Below are positions 1-6,431 of a DNA stretch of 14,984 nucleotides, one piece after another. How positions within the stretch are numbered: position 1 is the stretch's first letter; the number at the start of each line of letters is the position of its first letter. Source of the DNA: an uncultured Dysosmobacter sp. Its GTDB lineage: Bacteria > Bacillota > Clostridia > Oscillospirales > Oscillospiraceae. The notes beneath the pieces were generated by a model. That model was not told the DNA's origin. It searched no databases and saw only the letters and a program-made list of their open reading frames with translations. The position numbers and the translations under genes were made by a program. The stretch is taken from NCBI GenBank assembly GCA_934636905.1, contig CAKUBJ010000040.1, forward strand, positions 1-14,984, written 5' to 3'.

Positions 1-15
1 AAGGAGGTAGGAAAG

Positions 16-909
16 ATGGGAAATATTATTGCTGCCATTGCGGTGCTCGGTATTCTGGGCGCCCTGTTCGGCCTGATTCTGGCCGTGGCCTCCAAGGTTT
101 TTGAGGTCAAAAAGGATCCCCGGGAAGAGGCAATCCTCAGCCATCTGGCCGGCGCCAACTGCGGCGGCTGCGGCTTCCCCGGCTGCGCCGGCTGTGCCGC
201 CGCCATTCTGGCTGGCAATGCGCCGGTGAACGCCTGCGCCCCTGCCGGCCCCGACAACGCGGCGGCCATCGCCGAGATTATGGGAATGTCCGCCCCCACC
301 GGCGAGCGTCAGGTGGCCTTCGTCCGCTGCAACGGCGGCGAGGCGGCCAAGAAGCGCTACGAGTATGTGGGCGTCCATGACTGCATCTCCGCTACCAAGG
401 TGGCTGCCGGCCCGCTGGAGTGCCGCTTCGGCTGCCTGGGCTTCGGCTCCTGCGTCAATGCCTGCCAGTTCGGTGCCATGAGCATCGGCCCCAACGGCAC
501 CGCCGTGGTGGATCCCGAAAAGTGCACCGACTGCGGCGCCTGCATGAAAGCCTGCCCCCGCGGCCTGATTACCTCCGTGCCCGCCAGCAAGAAGGTCCAC
601 GTTGCCTGCGCCAACTTGGATAAGGGCAAGGCAGCCATGAGCGTCTGCGGCAATTCCTGCATCGGCTGCGGCCTGTGCGAGAAGGAGTGCAAGAAGGACG
701 CCATCCATGTGATCAACGGCGTGGCGGTCATCGACTATGATAAGTGCGTGGGCTGCAAGCTCTGCACCAAGGTCTGCCCCCGGGATGCCATCCTCCCCAA
801 GGCCACTGCCGAGGAGAAGGAAAAGTACAAGGCCATCAAGAAGGCACAGGCTGAAAAGGCCGCTGCCGCCAAGAAGGCCGCTGAGGAAGCCGCTGCTTCC
901 GCGAAGTAA
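16..909 (+). CDS. rnfB: RnfB, iron-sulfur subunit of the Rnf complex
   Basis: RnfB is the polyferredoxin subunit of the membrane Rnf complex, which couples electron transfer between reduced ferredoxin and NAD+ to ion pumping. The protein has 297 residues. A hydrophobic N-terminal anchor (about 3-25) is followed by the RnfB-type 4Fe-4S site (C49, C52, C57, C74) and then three ferredoxin-like cysteine clusters: C170-C173-C176-C180, C215-C218-C221-C225 and C244-C247-C250-C254. The last 35 residues or so are a Lys/Ala/Glu-rich helical tail, probably disordered or coiled. The start is fixed by AAGGAGG at 1-7, eight bases upstream. RnfB is usually the last gene of the clostridial rnfCDGEAB operon; the terminator directly after it and the lack of a promoter in view fit that, with the other genes lying left of the window. 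Family assignment is firm. Confidence 0.96.
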   Translation: MGNIIAAIAVLGILGALFGLILAVASKVFEVKKDPREEAILSHLAGANCGGCGFPGCAGCAAAILAGNAPVNACAPAGPDNAAAIAEIMGMSAPTGERQVAFVRCNGGEAAKKRYEYVGVHDCISATKVAAGPLECRFGCLGFGSCVNACQFGAMSIGPNGTAVVDPEKCTDCGACMKACPRGLITSVPASKKVHVACANLDKGKAAMSVCGNSCIGCGLCEKECKKDAIHVINGVAVIDYDKCVGCKLCTKVCPRDAILPKATAEEKEKYKAIKKAQAEKAAAAKKAAEEAAASAK

Positions 910-937
910 GGGCATTCCCTCACCGCATATTCCGCAT

Positions 938-971
938 CCCCGTCCGGCATCATGCCGGGCGGGGATTTTCT
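938..971 (+). terminator. Terminator of the rnf operon
   Basis: The arms 938-950 and 952-964 pair almost perfectly (CCCCG, one G-T pair, CCGGCAT), and the stem is followed by ATTTTCT. It lies 28 bases after the rnfB stop codon. Confidence 0.85.
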
Positions 972-1055
972 ATCCGCCGTCCCGACACCCGGAAGGGCTG
1001 AAGACAGCACCGGCCCCGGATTCTGCCGGATTGCCTGCCGGTTCCAAGAAAAACC

Positions 1056-1084
1056 TATACAAACGGTGTGAATTGTGGTATTCT
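1056..1084 (+). promoter_or_regulatory. Candidate sigma-A promoter for lplA
   Basis: The -35 candidate is TATACA (1056-1061) and the -10 candidate is TATTCT (1079-1084), separated by exactly 17 bases. Each hexamer matches consensus at four or five positions. It would give a 5' leader of about 135 bases before lplA. Confidence 0.5.
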
Positions 1085-1101
1085 TTGGGGGAGCAGTTCT
1101 G

Positions 1102-1184
1102 AGAAGCTGTCCGCAGAGCATCGGAGCGAAGGCGGACGATCTGCGGGGCTGCTTCTGTCACCGGCAGGCACAGCCGCCTCTGCC
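1102..1184 (+). other. Structured 5' leader of lplA
   Basis: The untranslated leader folds into a long imperfect hairpin: AGAAGC (1102-1107) pairs with GCTTCT (1151-1156) and CCGCAGA (1111-1117) with TCTGCGG (1140-1146). An alternative pairing, GTCCGC (1109-1114) with GCGGAC (1132-1137), uses the same bases and excludes the first. A second hairpin pairs GGCAG (1163-1167) with CTGCC (1180-1184). Competing pairings are typical of regulatory leaders, but the sequence matches no riboswitch class that I recognise. Confidence 0.4.
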
Positions 1185-1224
1185 AACCCACGGCATCCTG
1201 TGAATTACATGAAAGGAATCCCAT

Positions 1225-2226
1225 ATGGAACAGAAAGTTTTCTATCTTGAAACGCATTCCCAGAATCCCTATTATAATCTGGCCTTTGAGGAATACGTCC
1301 TGACCCACCGCCGGGAGGGGGAATATCTGCTCCTCTGGCAGAATGACAACACCATTGTGGTGGGGCAGAATCAGAACACCGAGGCGGAAATCAACCGTCC
1401 CTTTGTGGAAGAGCACCATATCCATGTGGTTCGCCGGTCTACCGGCGGCGGCGCAGTGTATCACGACCTGGGGAACCTGAATTACTCCTTTATCACCGAT
1501 GCCGGTGCCCTTCAGGAACTGGCCATGCAGCGGTTTACCGCCCCGGTGGTGGAAGCCCTGAAAGGGCTGGGGCTGAATGCGGAAGCCTCCGGACGGAACG
1601 ACATTCTGGTGGAGGGACGCAAGGTTTCCGGCACCGCCCAGCGGATCAGCCACGGCCGGATTCTCCACCACGGCACCCTGCTGTTTGATTCCGACCCCAG
1701 CGCCGTGGCCGGGGCGCTGAACGTGGATCCCACCAAATTTCAGTCCAAGGCCTCCAAGTCCGTCCGCAGCCGTATCGGCAATATCCGGGACTATCTGCCG
1801 ACGGACATGGATTTGACGGCCTTCTGGGAGTATCTCAAGCGGTTCTTCGCCGGCAGCGGTATTGTCAACGACAGCCTGACGCCGGAGGAACTGGCGGCGG
1901 TGGAGCAGCTGAAAACCGAAAAGTACGATACATGGGATTGGAATTACGGCCGCTCCCCCCAGTACAACGTTCATAACAGAAAACGCTATGAGGCCGGTGC
2001 CGTGGAGTTCCGGGCGGATGTAGCCGGCGGGGCGATCCGGGAAATTGTCTTTTACGGCGACTTCCTCTCCGTCTGTGCGCTGAATCCCCTGTCGGATGCG
2101 CTGGTAGGCTGCGCCTTCCGCAGGGAGGACGTGGCGGCGGTGCTGGATCGGTTTGACCTGAAAGCCATGTTCGGCGGCATCACCCGGGAGGAACTGCTGG
2201 ATTTGATGTTCCATATCGAGGCGTAA
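1225..2226 (+). CDS. lplA: Lipoate-protein ligase A
   Basis: LplA activates free lipoate with ATP to lipoyl-AMP and attaches it to a lysine of lipoyl domains (2-oxoacid dehydrogenase E2, glycine-cleavage H protein). The 333-residue length is that of a full two-domain LplA. Residues 70-84 carry the family signature RRSTGGGAVYHDLGN. K133 in GRKVSG is the expected lipoate-binding lysine, HHGTLL (about 148-153) is conserved, and a C-terminal accessory domain follows from about 245. The start is supported by GAAAGGAA at 1211-1218. It is a single-gene unit with its own promoter, a folded leader and a hairpin terminator at 2329-2362. A scavenging ligase suggests the cell takes lipoate from its surroundings; no lipB or lipA is in view. 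Identification is firm, although some relatives act on octanoate. Confidence 0.94.
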   Translation: MEQKVFYLETHSQNPYYNLAFEEYVLTHRREGEYLLLWQNDNTIVVGQNQNTEAEINRPFVEEHHIHVVRRSTGGGAVYHDLGNLNYSFITDAGALQELAMQRFTAPVVEALKGLGLNAEASGRNDILVEGRKVSGTAQRISHGRILHHGTLLFDSDPSAVAGALNVDPTKFQSKASKSVRSRIGNIRDYLPTDMDLTAFWEYLKRFFAGSGIVNDSLTPEELAAVEQLKTEKYDTWDWNYGRSPQYNVHNRKRYEAGAVEFRADVAGGAIREIVFYGDFLSVCALNPLSDALVGCAFRREDVAAVLDRFDLKAMFGGITREELLDLMFHIEA

Positions 2227-2305
2227 CCTTCCGCTGAGCGGTACAGAGTCTGGTGCGTCCCCGGAACAGGCAGGATTTCAGACTGCCGATAAACTCGAAA
2301 AATGT

Positions 2306-2360
2306 GCGCGACGGGAAGGAAGATAGTTACGAAAGAAACCCAGGAGGGGTGTCTTTCGTT
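2306..2360 (+). repeat. Diverged intergenic repeat, copy A
   Basis: This shares blocks in the same order with bases 3969-4016: GCGCG-(A/T)-CGGGAAG, then CGA(A/G)AGAAACCC, an optional A, GGAGGG and TG(T/C)CTT. In this copy the second half also forms the lplA terminator hairpin. It looks like a dispersed intergenic element of this genome. Confidence 0.45.
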
Positions 2361-2362
2361 TT
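2329..2362 (+). terminator. Terminator of lplA
   Basis: ACGAAAGA (2329-2336) pairs with TCTTTCGT (2352-2359) and ACCC (2338-2341) with GGGT (2347-2350), leaving a five-base loop, and TTTT follows. It is the first of four consecutive hairpins. Confidence 0.7.
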
Positions 2363-2369
2363 GAATCAT

Positions 2370-2403
2370 AAGTTTTTCTGCACTTTTCAGTGCAGAAAAA
2401 CTT
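2370..2403. repeat. Perfect 15-bp hairpin (second of four)
   Basis: The arms 2370-2384 and 2389-2403 are perfectly complementary (AAGTTTTTCTGCACT), with a four-base loop TTTC. No T run follows on the + strand, so this is not an ordinary terminator. Perfect arms suggest recent insertion or selection on the fold. Confidence 0.75.
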
Positions 2404-2406
2404 GCA

Positions 2407-2440
2407 GCAGCGTGTCGAAAAGGCTTTTTCGACACGCTGC
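2407..2440. repeat. Perfect 15-bp hairpin (third of four)
   Basis: The arms 2407-2421 and 2426-2440 are perfectly complementary (GCAGCGTGTCGAAAA) around the loop GGCT. It begins four bases after the previous hairpin. It resembles small palindromic intergenic repeats, though membership in a known repeat family could not be tested. Confidence 0.75.
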
Positions 2441-2442
2441 AG

Positions 2443-2476
2443 TCCCGCCCCGGCATCTGCCGGGGCGGGATTTTTT
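2443..2476 (+). terminator. GC-rich terminator (fourth of four hairpins)
   Basis: TCCCGCCCCGGCA (2443-2455) pairs perfectly with 2458-2470 and is followed by six T (2471-2476). This is a textbook strong intrinsic terminator, and no gene lies between it and the lplA terminator about 80 bases upstream. Confidence 0.85.
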
Positions 2477-2660
2477 GCGCCGTCTTCCGGAACCCGGAGG
2501 CAGGGTGCACTGCGGGCAGATTTGCCCTGCAGACGGACTTCGATGAAATCGGACGGCGGCGTCCGCCGGAATCTGCGGGGCTTTTCAAATTTTCCCTGCC
2601 GCTCGACAGATTCAGACAGAAAAAGCGCTCCGCATTCTGTATGATAGCAAGTACCCTTTC

Positions 2661-2708
2661 GCTGCCGGCCAGCGGCTGAAATAGAAGCCGCACGGTGCGG
2701 CCGGCTGC
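2661..2708 (+). other. Folded leader upstream of the 54-residue protein gene
   Basis: Bases 2661-2670 pair with 2699-2708 (GCTGCCGGCC against GGCCGGCTGC, one T-T mismatch). An inner stem pairs GCGGCT (2672-2677) with AGCCGC (2686-2691) around an A-rich loop. A possible -10 element TATGAT lies at 2640-2645, but no -35 at good spacing is visible. It may be a structured 5' UTR or a small RNA. Confidence 0.35.
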
Positions 2709-2764
2709 GGAGGGATTCATCATCCGCCATGGGACTGCGCCAAGCGCAAGAAAGGACTATGCAT

Positions 2765-2929
2765 ATGAATTCACCGAAAAAGGAATATCTCCTCCTGTTC
2801 AATGCCATCACGGACACGGAGGAAGCCCTGCGTCAGCTGCGGGCCGACCTGATGGCAGTGCAGCAGCGGGCGGAAGAACTCTTTCTGGAAGAGCCGCCGG
2901 ATCAGACGCCGTCGGATGACTGCGTCTGA
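2765..2929 (+). CDS. Small helical protein, 54 residues, function unknown
   Basis: The start at 2765 (MNSPKKEYLLL) is chosen because AAGAAAGG at 2749-2756 ends eight bases upstream; the ATG at 2759 is too close to it. The protein is predicted to be almost entirely one amphipathic helix (about residues 5-45), with a regular spacing of leucines and an acidic, proline-containing tail. The segment QQRAEELFLEE resembles QQQCEELYLAAGEEE in the 50-residue protein at 9069-9221, so the two may be distant members of one small-protein family. I do not recognise a function. It stands alone between the hairpin block and the nfo promoter. Confidence 0.55.
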   Translation: MNSPKKEYLLLFNAITDTEEALRQLRADLMAVQQRAEELFLEEPPDQTPSDDCV

Positions 2930-2958
2930 CAGGCATTCGGTGGCGCCGAAAAATCCCC

Positions 2959-2987
2959 GTGACAGCAGGGACGGGAAGTGGTATGCT
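2959..2987 (+). promoter_or_regulatory. Promoter of nfo
   Basis: GTGACA (2959-2964) and TATGCT (2982-2987) are separated by 17 bases. Transcription would start near 2994, just upstream of the ribosome binding site CGGAGG and the nfo start at 3016. Confidence 0.65.
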
Positions 2988-3015
2988 GTAAGCACTACAT
3001 ATTCGGAGGTCATTT

Positions 3016-3846
3016 ATGCTGCATATCGGCTGTCATCTCTCCTCCGCCGGCGGATTTCTCTCCATGGGGCGGCAGGCACTGGAACTGGGGGCGGATACCT
3101 TTCAGTTTTTCACCCGGAATCCCCGGGGGAGCAGGGCAAAAGCCCTGGATCCCGCCGACGCGGCGGCGCTGGCTGCGCTGCTGGCGGAGCGGCGCTTTGC
3201 TCCCATCATCGCCCACGCCCCCTATACCCTGAACCTCTGCAGCGCAGAGGAAAAGAACCGCGTCTTCGCCCGGGAAACCATGGCGGATGACCTCCGCCGC
3301 ATGGAGCATCTGCCCGGCCAGCTTTATAATTTCCACCCCGGCAGCCATGTAGGACAGGGGACGGAGGCGGGCATTGCCCGGATTGCCGACGGGCTTAACG
3401 CCATTCTGACGGCGGAGCAGTCCACCACCGTCCTGCTGGAAACCATGGCCGGCAAGGGCAGCGAGGTGGGCGGCCGCTTTCAGGAACTGCGGGAAATTCT
3501 GGATCGGGTGGAACTTTCCGACAAAATGGGCGTCTGCCTGGACACCTGCCACGTTTCCGACGCAGGGTATGACATCGTCCGTGATCTGGACGGCGTGCTG
3601 ACGGAGTTCGACCGGGTCATCGGGCTGGAGCGGCTGAAGGCCGTCCACCTCAATGACAGCCTGAACCCCTGCGGCGCTCACAAGGATCGCCACGCCCGCA
3701 TCGGCGAGGGCTGCCTCGGGCTGGAGGCGCTGGCAAGGGTGGTGAAGCACCCTGCCCTGCGGGAACTTCCCTTCTGTCTGGAAACCCCCAACGACCTGTC
3801 CGGCTACGCCCGGGAAATTGCCCTCATGCGGGATGCTGCGGAGTAA
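3016..3846 (+). CDS. nfo: Deoxyribonuclease IV (AP endonuclease IV)
   Basis: Nfo cleaves DNA 5' of abasic sites during base-excision repair. It is a TIM-barrel enzyme with a three-zinc centre. The 276 residues are a full-length family member. The zinc-ligand motifs appear in order: H67 in AHAPY, H107 in FHPGSH, E142 in [11 protein letters not shown]176 and H179 in LDTCH, H211 in HLNDS, D224 and H226 in KDRH, and a final glutamate in LETPN near 256. The usual GS before the D-R-H motif reads GAH here, a small departure. The start is supported by CGGAGG just upstream and a promoter at 2959-2987. The gene appears to be a single-gene unit ending at the bidirectional terminator 3917-3944. Confidence 0.95.
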   Translation: MLHIGCHLSSAGGFLSMGRQALELGADTFQFFTRNPRGSRAKALDPADAAALAALLAERRFAPIIAHAPYTLNLCSAEEKNRVFARETMADDLRRMEHLPGQLYNFHPGSHVGQGTEAGIARIADGLNAILTAEQSTTVLLETMAGKGSEVGGRFQELREILDRVELSDKMGVCLDTCHVSDAGYDIVRDLDGVLTEFDRVIGLERLKAVHLNDSLNPCGAHKDRHARIGEGCLGLEALARVVKHPALRELPFCLETPNDLSGYAREIALMRDAAE

Positions 3847-3916
3847 CGCTGCAGGAACCCACAAAAATCAGGGAAATCGTCTGCGGCAAGGAACAATCAA
3901 ATCCCACGGGAAAAGG

Positions 3917-3944
3917 AAAACCTCCGGCTCAGCCGGAGGTTTTT
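3917..3944. terminator. Bidirectional terminator between nfo and the glycerate kinase gene
   Basis: AAAACCTCCGG (3917-3927) pairs with CCGGAGGTTTT (3933-3943). T runs follow on the + strand and A runs precede, so it can serve both converging genes. Confidence 0.85.
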
Positions 3945-3968
3945 CCATGAAAAGCAATGGGAAATTCT

Positions 3969-4016
3969 GCGCGTCGGGAAGAACGCTGCGAGAGAAACCC
4001 GGAGGGTGCCTTCCCC
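3969..4016. repeat. Diverged intergenic repeat, copy B
   Basis: Same block order as 2306-2360 (GCGCG-T-CGGGAAG, CGAGAGAAACCC, GGAGGG, TGCCTT), with a gap of about five bases. The strong outer stem of copy A is lost, though GGGAAG (3976-3981) can still pair with CTTCCC near the end. It lies downstream of two converging genes. Confidence 0.45.
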
Positions 4017-4057
4017 TTTCCAATCCCCGGAGATACCAAACACCGGGAGAAGCGCCC

Positions 4058-5299
4058 TTACACCAGCAGGACGGCAATGTCGTTGACGTTGGTGCCTGTG
4101 GGACCGGTGATAATCAGTCCGCCGCAGTCCTTCAGGGCGTGATAGGCGTCGTTTTCCGCCAGAACGGCCTCAATGGACACGCCCTTGGCCTCCAGCACCG
4201 ATGCGGTGGCGCCGTCAACAATGCCGCCGGCGGCGTCGGTAGGGCCGTCGGTGCCGTCGGAGCCTACAGAGGCCAGCGCAGCATCCAGACCTGCCAGTCC
4301 CGGCGCCGCTGCCAGAGCCAGTTCCTGATTCCGGCCGCCCAGACCGTGGCCGGTAAGGTGAACCACCGTTTCACCGCCTGCAATGTAGGCGGTTTTTTCG
4401 CCCTTGCCTGCGTGGGAAGCCGCCATGGCCGCCAGAAAACGGCCGGCTTCCCGGGCTTCGCATTGGAGACGATCCGTCAGCAGGCAGGTTCGGTACCCCA
4501 GTTCTTCCGCACGGGCGGCGCCGTCCCGGCACAGCTGAGATACACTGCCGGTAATGACCGTGGTGACGTTGGGAAGTTCTTTGGGCAGCGGCTGACCCAG
4601 CAGTTCCAGCGCCCGGGGCGTGAGTTTGAGATGATACTGCTGCACAAGTTCCAGCGCCTGCTGACTGGTGGTGCTGTCCGGATAGGCGGGGCCGGAGGCA
4701 ATCATGTCCGGCGGATCGCCGATGACGTCGGAGAGCAGAATCGCATACACATGGGCCGGGGCGCAGATCTGGGCGAACCGCCCGCCCTTGACCCCGGAGA
4801 GCCGCTTGCGGATGGTATTGATCCGGGTGATGTCCGCCCCGCAGGCCAGCATCTGGCCGGTGATGTCCTCCAACTCCGCCAGTGGTACCAGAGGCTGCTC
4901 AAACAGGGCGGATCCGCCGCCGGATACCAGAAACAGCACCCGATCTGCCGGAGTCAGGTTCCGCACCGCCTCCAGAGCGGCTTCCGTGGCCCGGACGGAG
5001 TTTTCATCCGGCACCGGATGTCCCGCTTCATAGATGGCAAAGCTGCCGATAGCCCCCTGACTGTGGCCATATTTCGTAACGACTACACCTCGTTGGATGG
5101 CGCTGCCCAGCGCGTCATAGGCGGCTTTGGCGGTCTGCCACCCGGCCTTGCCGATAGAGATCAGCACCGTCTGCCCGGCGCAGGGAGGCAGCTGCGCCAG
5201 TGCACGCCGGACGGCAGCGTCCGGCACCGAGGCGGCAATGGCGCTGCGGCAGATATCCTCCGCATCCCGGCGAAGGGCTTGCAGCGTCTGCATATCCAT
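4058..5299 (-). CDS. Glycerate 2-kinase (DUF4147/MOFRL family)
   Basis: This enzyme family phosphorylates D-glycerate to 2-phosphoglycerate and was often misnamed hydroxypyruvate reductase TtuD. The protein has 413 residues. The N-terminal kinase domain (DUF4147, about 5-235) carries SGGGSALFEQP and INTIRKRLSGVKGGR. The C-terminal MOFRL domain (about 300-405) carries GGETVVHLTGHGLGGRNQE and SVGSDGTDGPTDAAGG. The ribosome binding site on the minus strand is AAAGGAG at about 5309-5315. It lies 58 bases downstream of the hydroxyacid dehydrogenase gene on the same strand, so the two form a hydroxypyruvate-to-glycerate-to-glycolysis module, presumably under the divergent IclR regulator. The intervening hairpin (5323-5349) may lower expression of this second gene. 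Confidence 0.93.
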   Translation of the reverse strand: MDMQTLQALRRDAEDICRSAIAASVPDAAVRRALAQLPPCAGQTVLISIGKAGWQTAKAAYDALGSAIQRGVVVTKYGHSQGAIGSFAIYEAGHPVPDENSVRATEAALEAVRNLTPADRVLFLVSGGGSALFEQPLVPLAELEDITGQMLACGADITRINTIRKRLSGVKGGRFAQICAPAHVYAILLSDVIGDPPDMIASGPAYPDSTTSQQALELVQQYHLKLTPRALELLGQPLPKELPNVTTVITGSVSQLCRDGAARAEELGYRTCLLTDRLQCEAREAGRFLAAMAASHAGKGEKTAYIAGGETVVHLTGHGLGGRNQELALAAAPGLAGLDAALASVGSDGTDGPTDAAGGIVDGATASVLEAKGVSIEAVLAENDAYHALKDCGGLIITGPTGTNVNDIAVLLV

Positions 5300-5322
5300 G
5301 AGAATCGCTCCTTTCAGAAAAC

Positions 5323-5349
5323 GGCGGGGCGCCGAATTGACACCCCGCC
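5323..5349 (-). terminator. Internal hairpin between the two operon genes
   Basis: GGCGGGG (5323-5329) pairs with CCCCGCC (5343-5349). Read on the minus strand it is followed by GTTTTC, so it is a weak terminator or mRNA stabiliser between the dehydrogenase and kinase genes. Confidence 0.5.
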
Positions 5350-5357
5350 TGTATGAG

Positions 5358-6329
5358 TTACGGGTTTACCACGTTCTCCGGGGCGCCGTTCAGGAACGCC
5401 CGGATATTGCCGACGGTGCAGTCCATGATCCGCTGACGGCTGCCCCGGGAACCCCAGGACATATGGGGGGTGATGATGCAGTTCTTTGCCTTCAGCAGGG
5501 GGTTGTCCGCCCGGATAGGCTCCGTGGACACCACGTCCAGCGCGGCAAAGGCCACCTTGCCGGCATTCAGAGCGTCTGCCAGATCCTGCTCTACCACCAT
5601 CTGGCCCCGGCTGTTGTTGATGATGATGACGCCGTCCTTCATTTTGGCGATGTTTTCTTTGTTGATGATGCCGGTGTTGAAGTCCATCAGGGGCATCTGA
5701 AGTCCCAGCACGTCGGCACGGGCGAACAGATCGTCCAGTTCCACAAATTCCACGCCCAGATCCTTCGCCGCCTGAGAGGGGTACTTGTCGTAGGCAATGA
5801 CGTGCATTCCCAGACCCTTGGCGGCCTCGGCGGTGTGGTAGCCGATGCGGCCGCAGCCCAGCAGGCCGTAGGTCATGCCTGCCAGTTCAATGAGGGGATA
5901 ATCCCAGTAGCACCACTCGTTGCCGTTCTGCCATTTCCCCTCGTGGACGGTGCGGTCATGATGTCCGATGTGGAGGCAGGCCTCCAGCATCAGGGCAATG
6001 GCGAACTGGCTGACGGAATAGCCGCCGTAGTTGGGCACGTTGCATACGGGAATCCCCTTTTCCCGGGCATAGGCAATATCCACCACGTTATAGCCGGTGG
6101 CCAGCACGGCAATGAGCTTCACGTTGGGGCACTTGTCCAGAGTGGCTCTGGAAATGGGGGTCTTGTTCATCACCACGATCTCGGCGTCGCCGATGCGCTC
6201 AGCGATGAGGGGGGATTCCTCATAAGAGGTGCGGTCGTAAACCGTCACTTCTCCCAGTGCCTCCAGGGGGCCCCAGCTGAGGTCACCGGGGTTTTCGGTA
6301 TAGCCGTCCAATACTACGATTTTCATCAT
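5358..6329 (-). CDS. D-2-hydroxyacid dehydrogenase (probable hydroxypyruvate/glycerate type)
   Basis: This is an NAD(P)H-dependent enzyme that interconverts a 2-keto acid and a D-2-hydroxy acid; the neighbouring glycerate kinase makes hydroxypyruvate/glycerate the likely pair. The 323 residues include the Rossmann motif GLLGCGRIG (155-163) with acidic D181, which favours NAD(H). The catalytic triad is R241 (NNSRG), E270 (STEP) and H289 (TPHMSWGS). The start is ATGATG; AAGGAG at about 6336-6341 is seven bases from the first ATG. The gene is divergent from iclR, and the palindrome at 6353-6370 lies directly upstream. Other substrates in the family (glyoxylate, phosphoglycerate, lactate) cannot be excluded. 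Confidence 0.9.
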   Translation of the reverse strand: MMKIVVLDGYTENPGDLSWGPLEALGEVTVYDRTSYEESPLIAERIGDAEIVVMNKTPISRATLDKCPNVKLIAVLATGYNVVDIAYAREKGIPVCNVPNYGGYSVSQFAIALMLEACLHIGHHDRTVHEGKWQNGNEWCYWDYPLIELAGMTYGLLGCGRIGYHTAEAAKGLGMHVIAYDKYPSQAAKDLGVEFVELDDLFARADVLGLQMPLMDFNTGIINKENIAKMKDGVIIINNSRGQMVVEQDLADALNAGKVAFAALDVVSTEPIRADNPLLKAKNCIITPHMSWGSRGSRQRIMDCTVGNIRAFLNGAPENVVNP

Positions 6330-6352
6330 GACACACTCCTTACAGTAATTTT

Positions 6353-6370
6353 ATTTCATTTATTGAAATT
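6353..6370. promoter_or_regulatory. Probable IclR operator, copy 1
   Basis: ATTTCATTTATTGAAATT contains the inverted repeat ATTTCA (6353-6358) and TGAAAT (6364-6369) with a five-base centre. It sits in the 102-base divergent region between the dehydrogenase gene and iclR. A near-identical copy lies just after iclR. Confidence 0.65.
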
Positions 6371-6375
6371 GCATG

Positions 6376-6404
6376 TGGACGCCGGGAACAAAACGTGGTA
6401 TCAT
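6376..6404 (+). promoter_or_regulatory. Candidate promoter of iclR
   Basis: TGGACG (6376-6381) and TATCAT (6399-6404) are 17 bases apart. The start point would be near 6411, followed closely by AAGGAGG at 6419-6425. The operator copy at 6353-6370 lies just upstream of the -35. Confidence 0.5.
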
Positions 6405-6431
6405 GGCAGTACCAAATCAAGGAGGCCGACC

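Noticed and set aside
1102..1184. Known riboswitch (TPP, glycine, ZTP, SAM, cobalamin) in the lplA leader
   Set aside because: None of the conserved core sequences of these classes could be found; only generic hairpins are present.
970..2214. Long open frame (414 codons) on the minus strand, opposite lplA
   Set aside because: It is the mirror of a confidently identified gene in GC-rich DNA; the product has no recognisable domain, and no ribosome binding site supports it.
2639..2645. Full promoter for the 54-residue protein gene
   Set aside because: TATGAT is a fair -10, but no -35 hexamer occurs at 16-18 bases.
3818..5356. 512-codon open frame on the + strand opposite the glycerate kinase gene
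   Set aside because: The opposite strand encodes a full-length kinase with all motifs. The + frame product is rich in Gly, Gln and Arg without domain structure.
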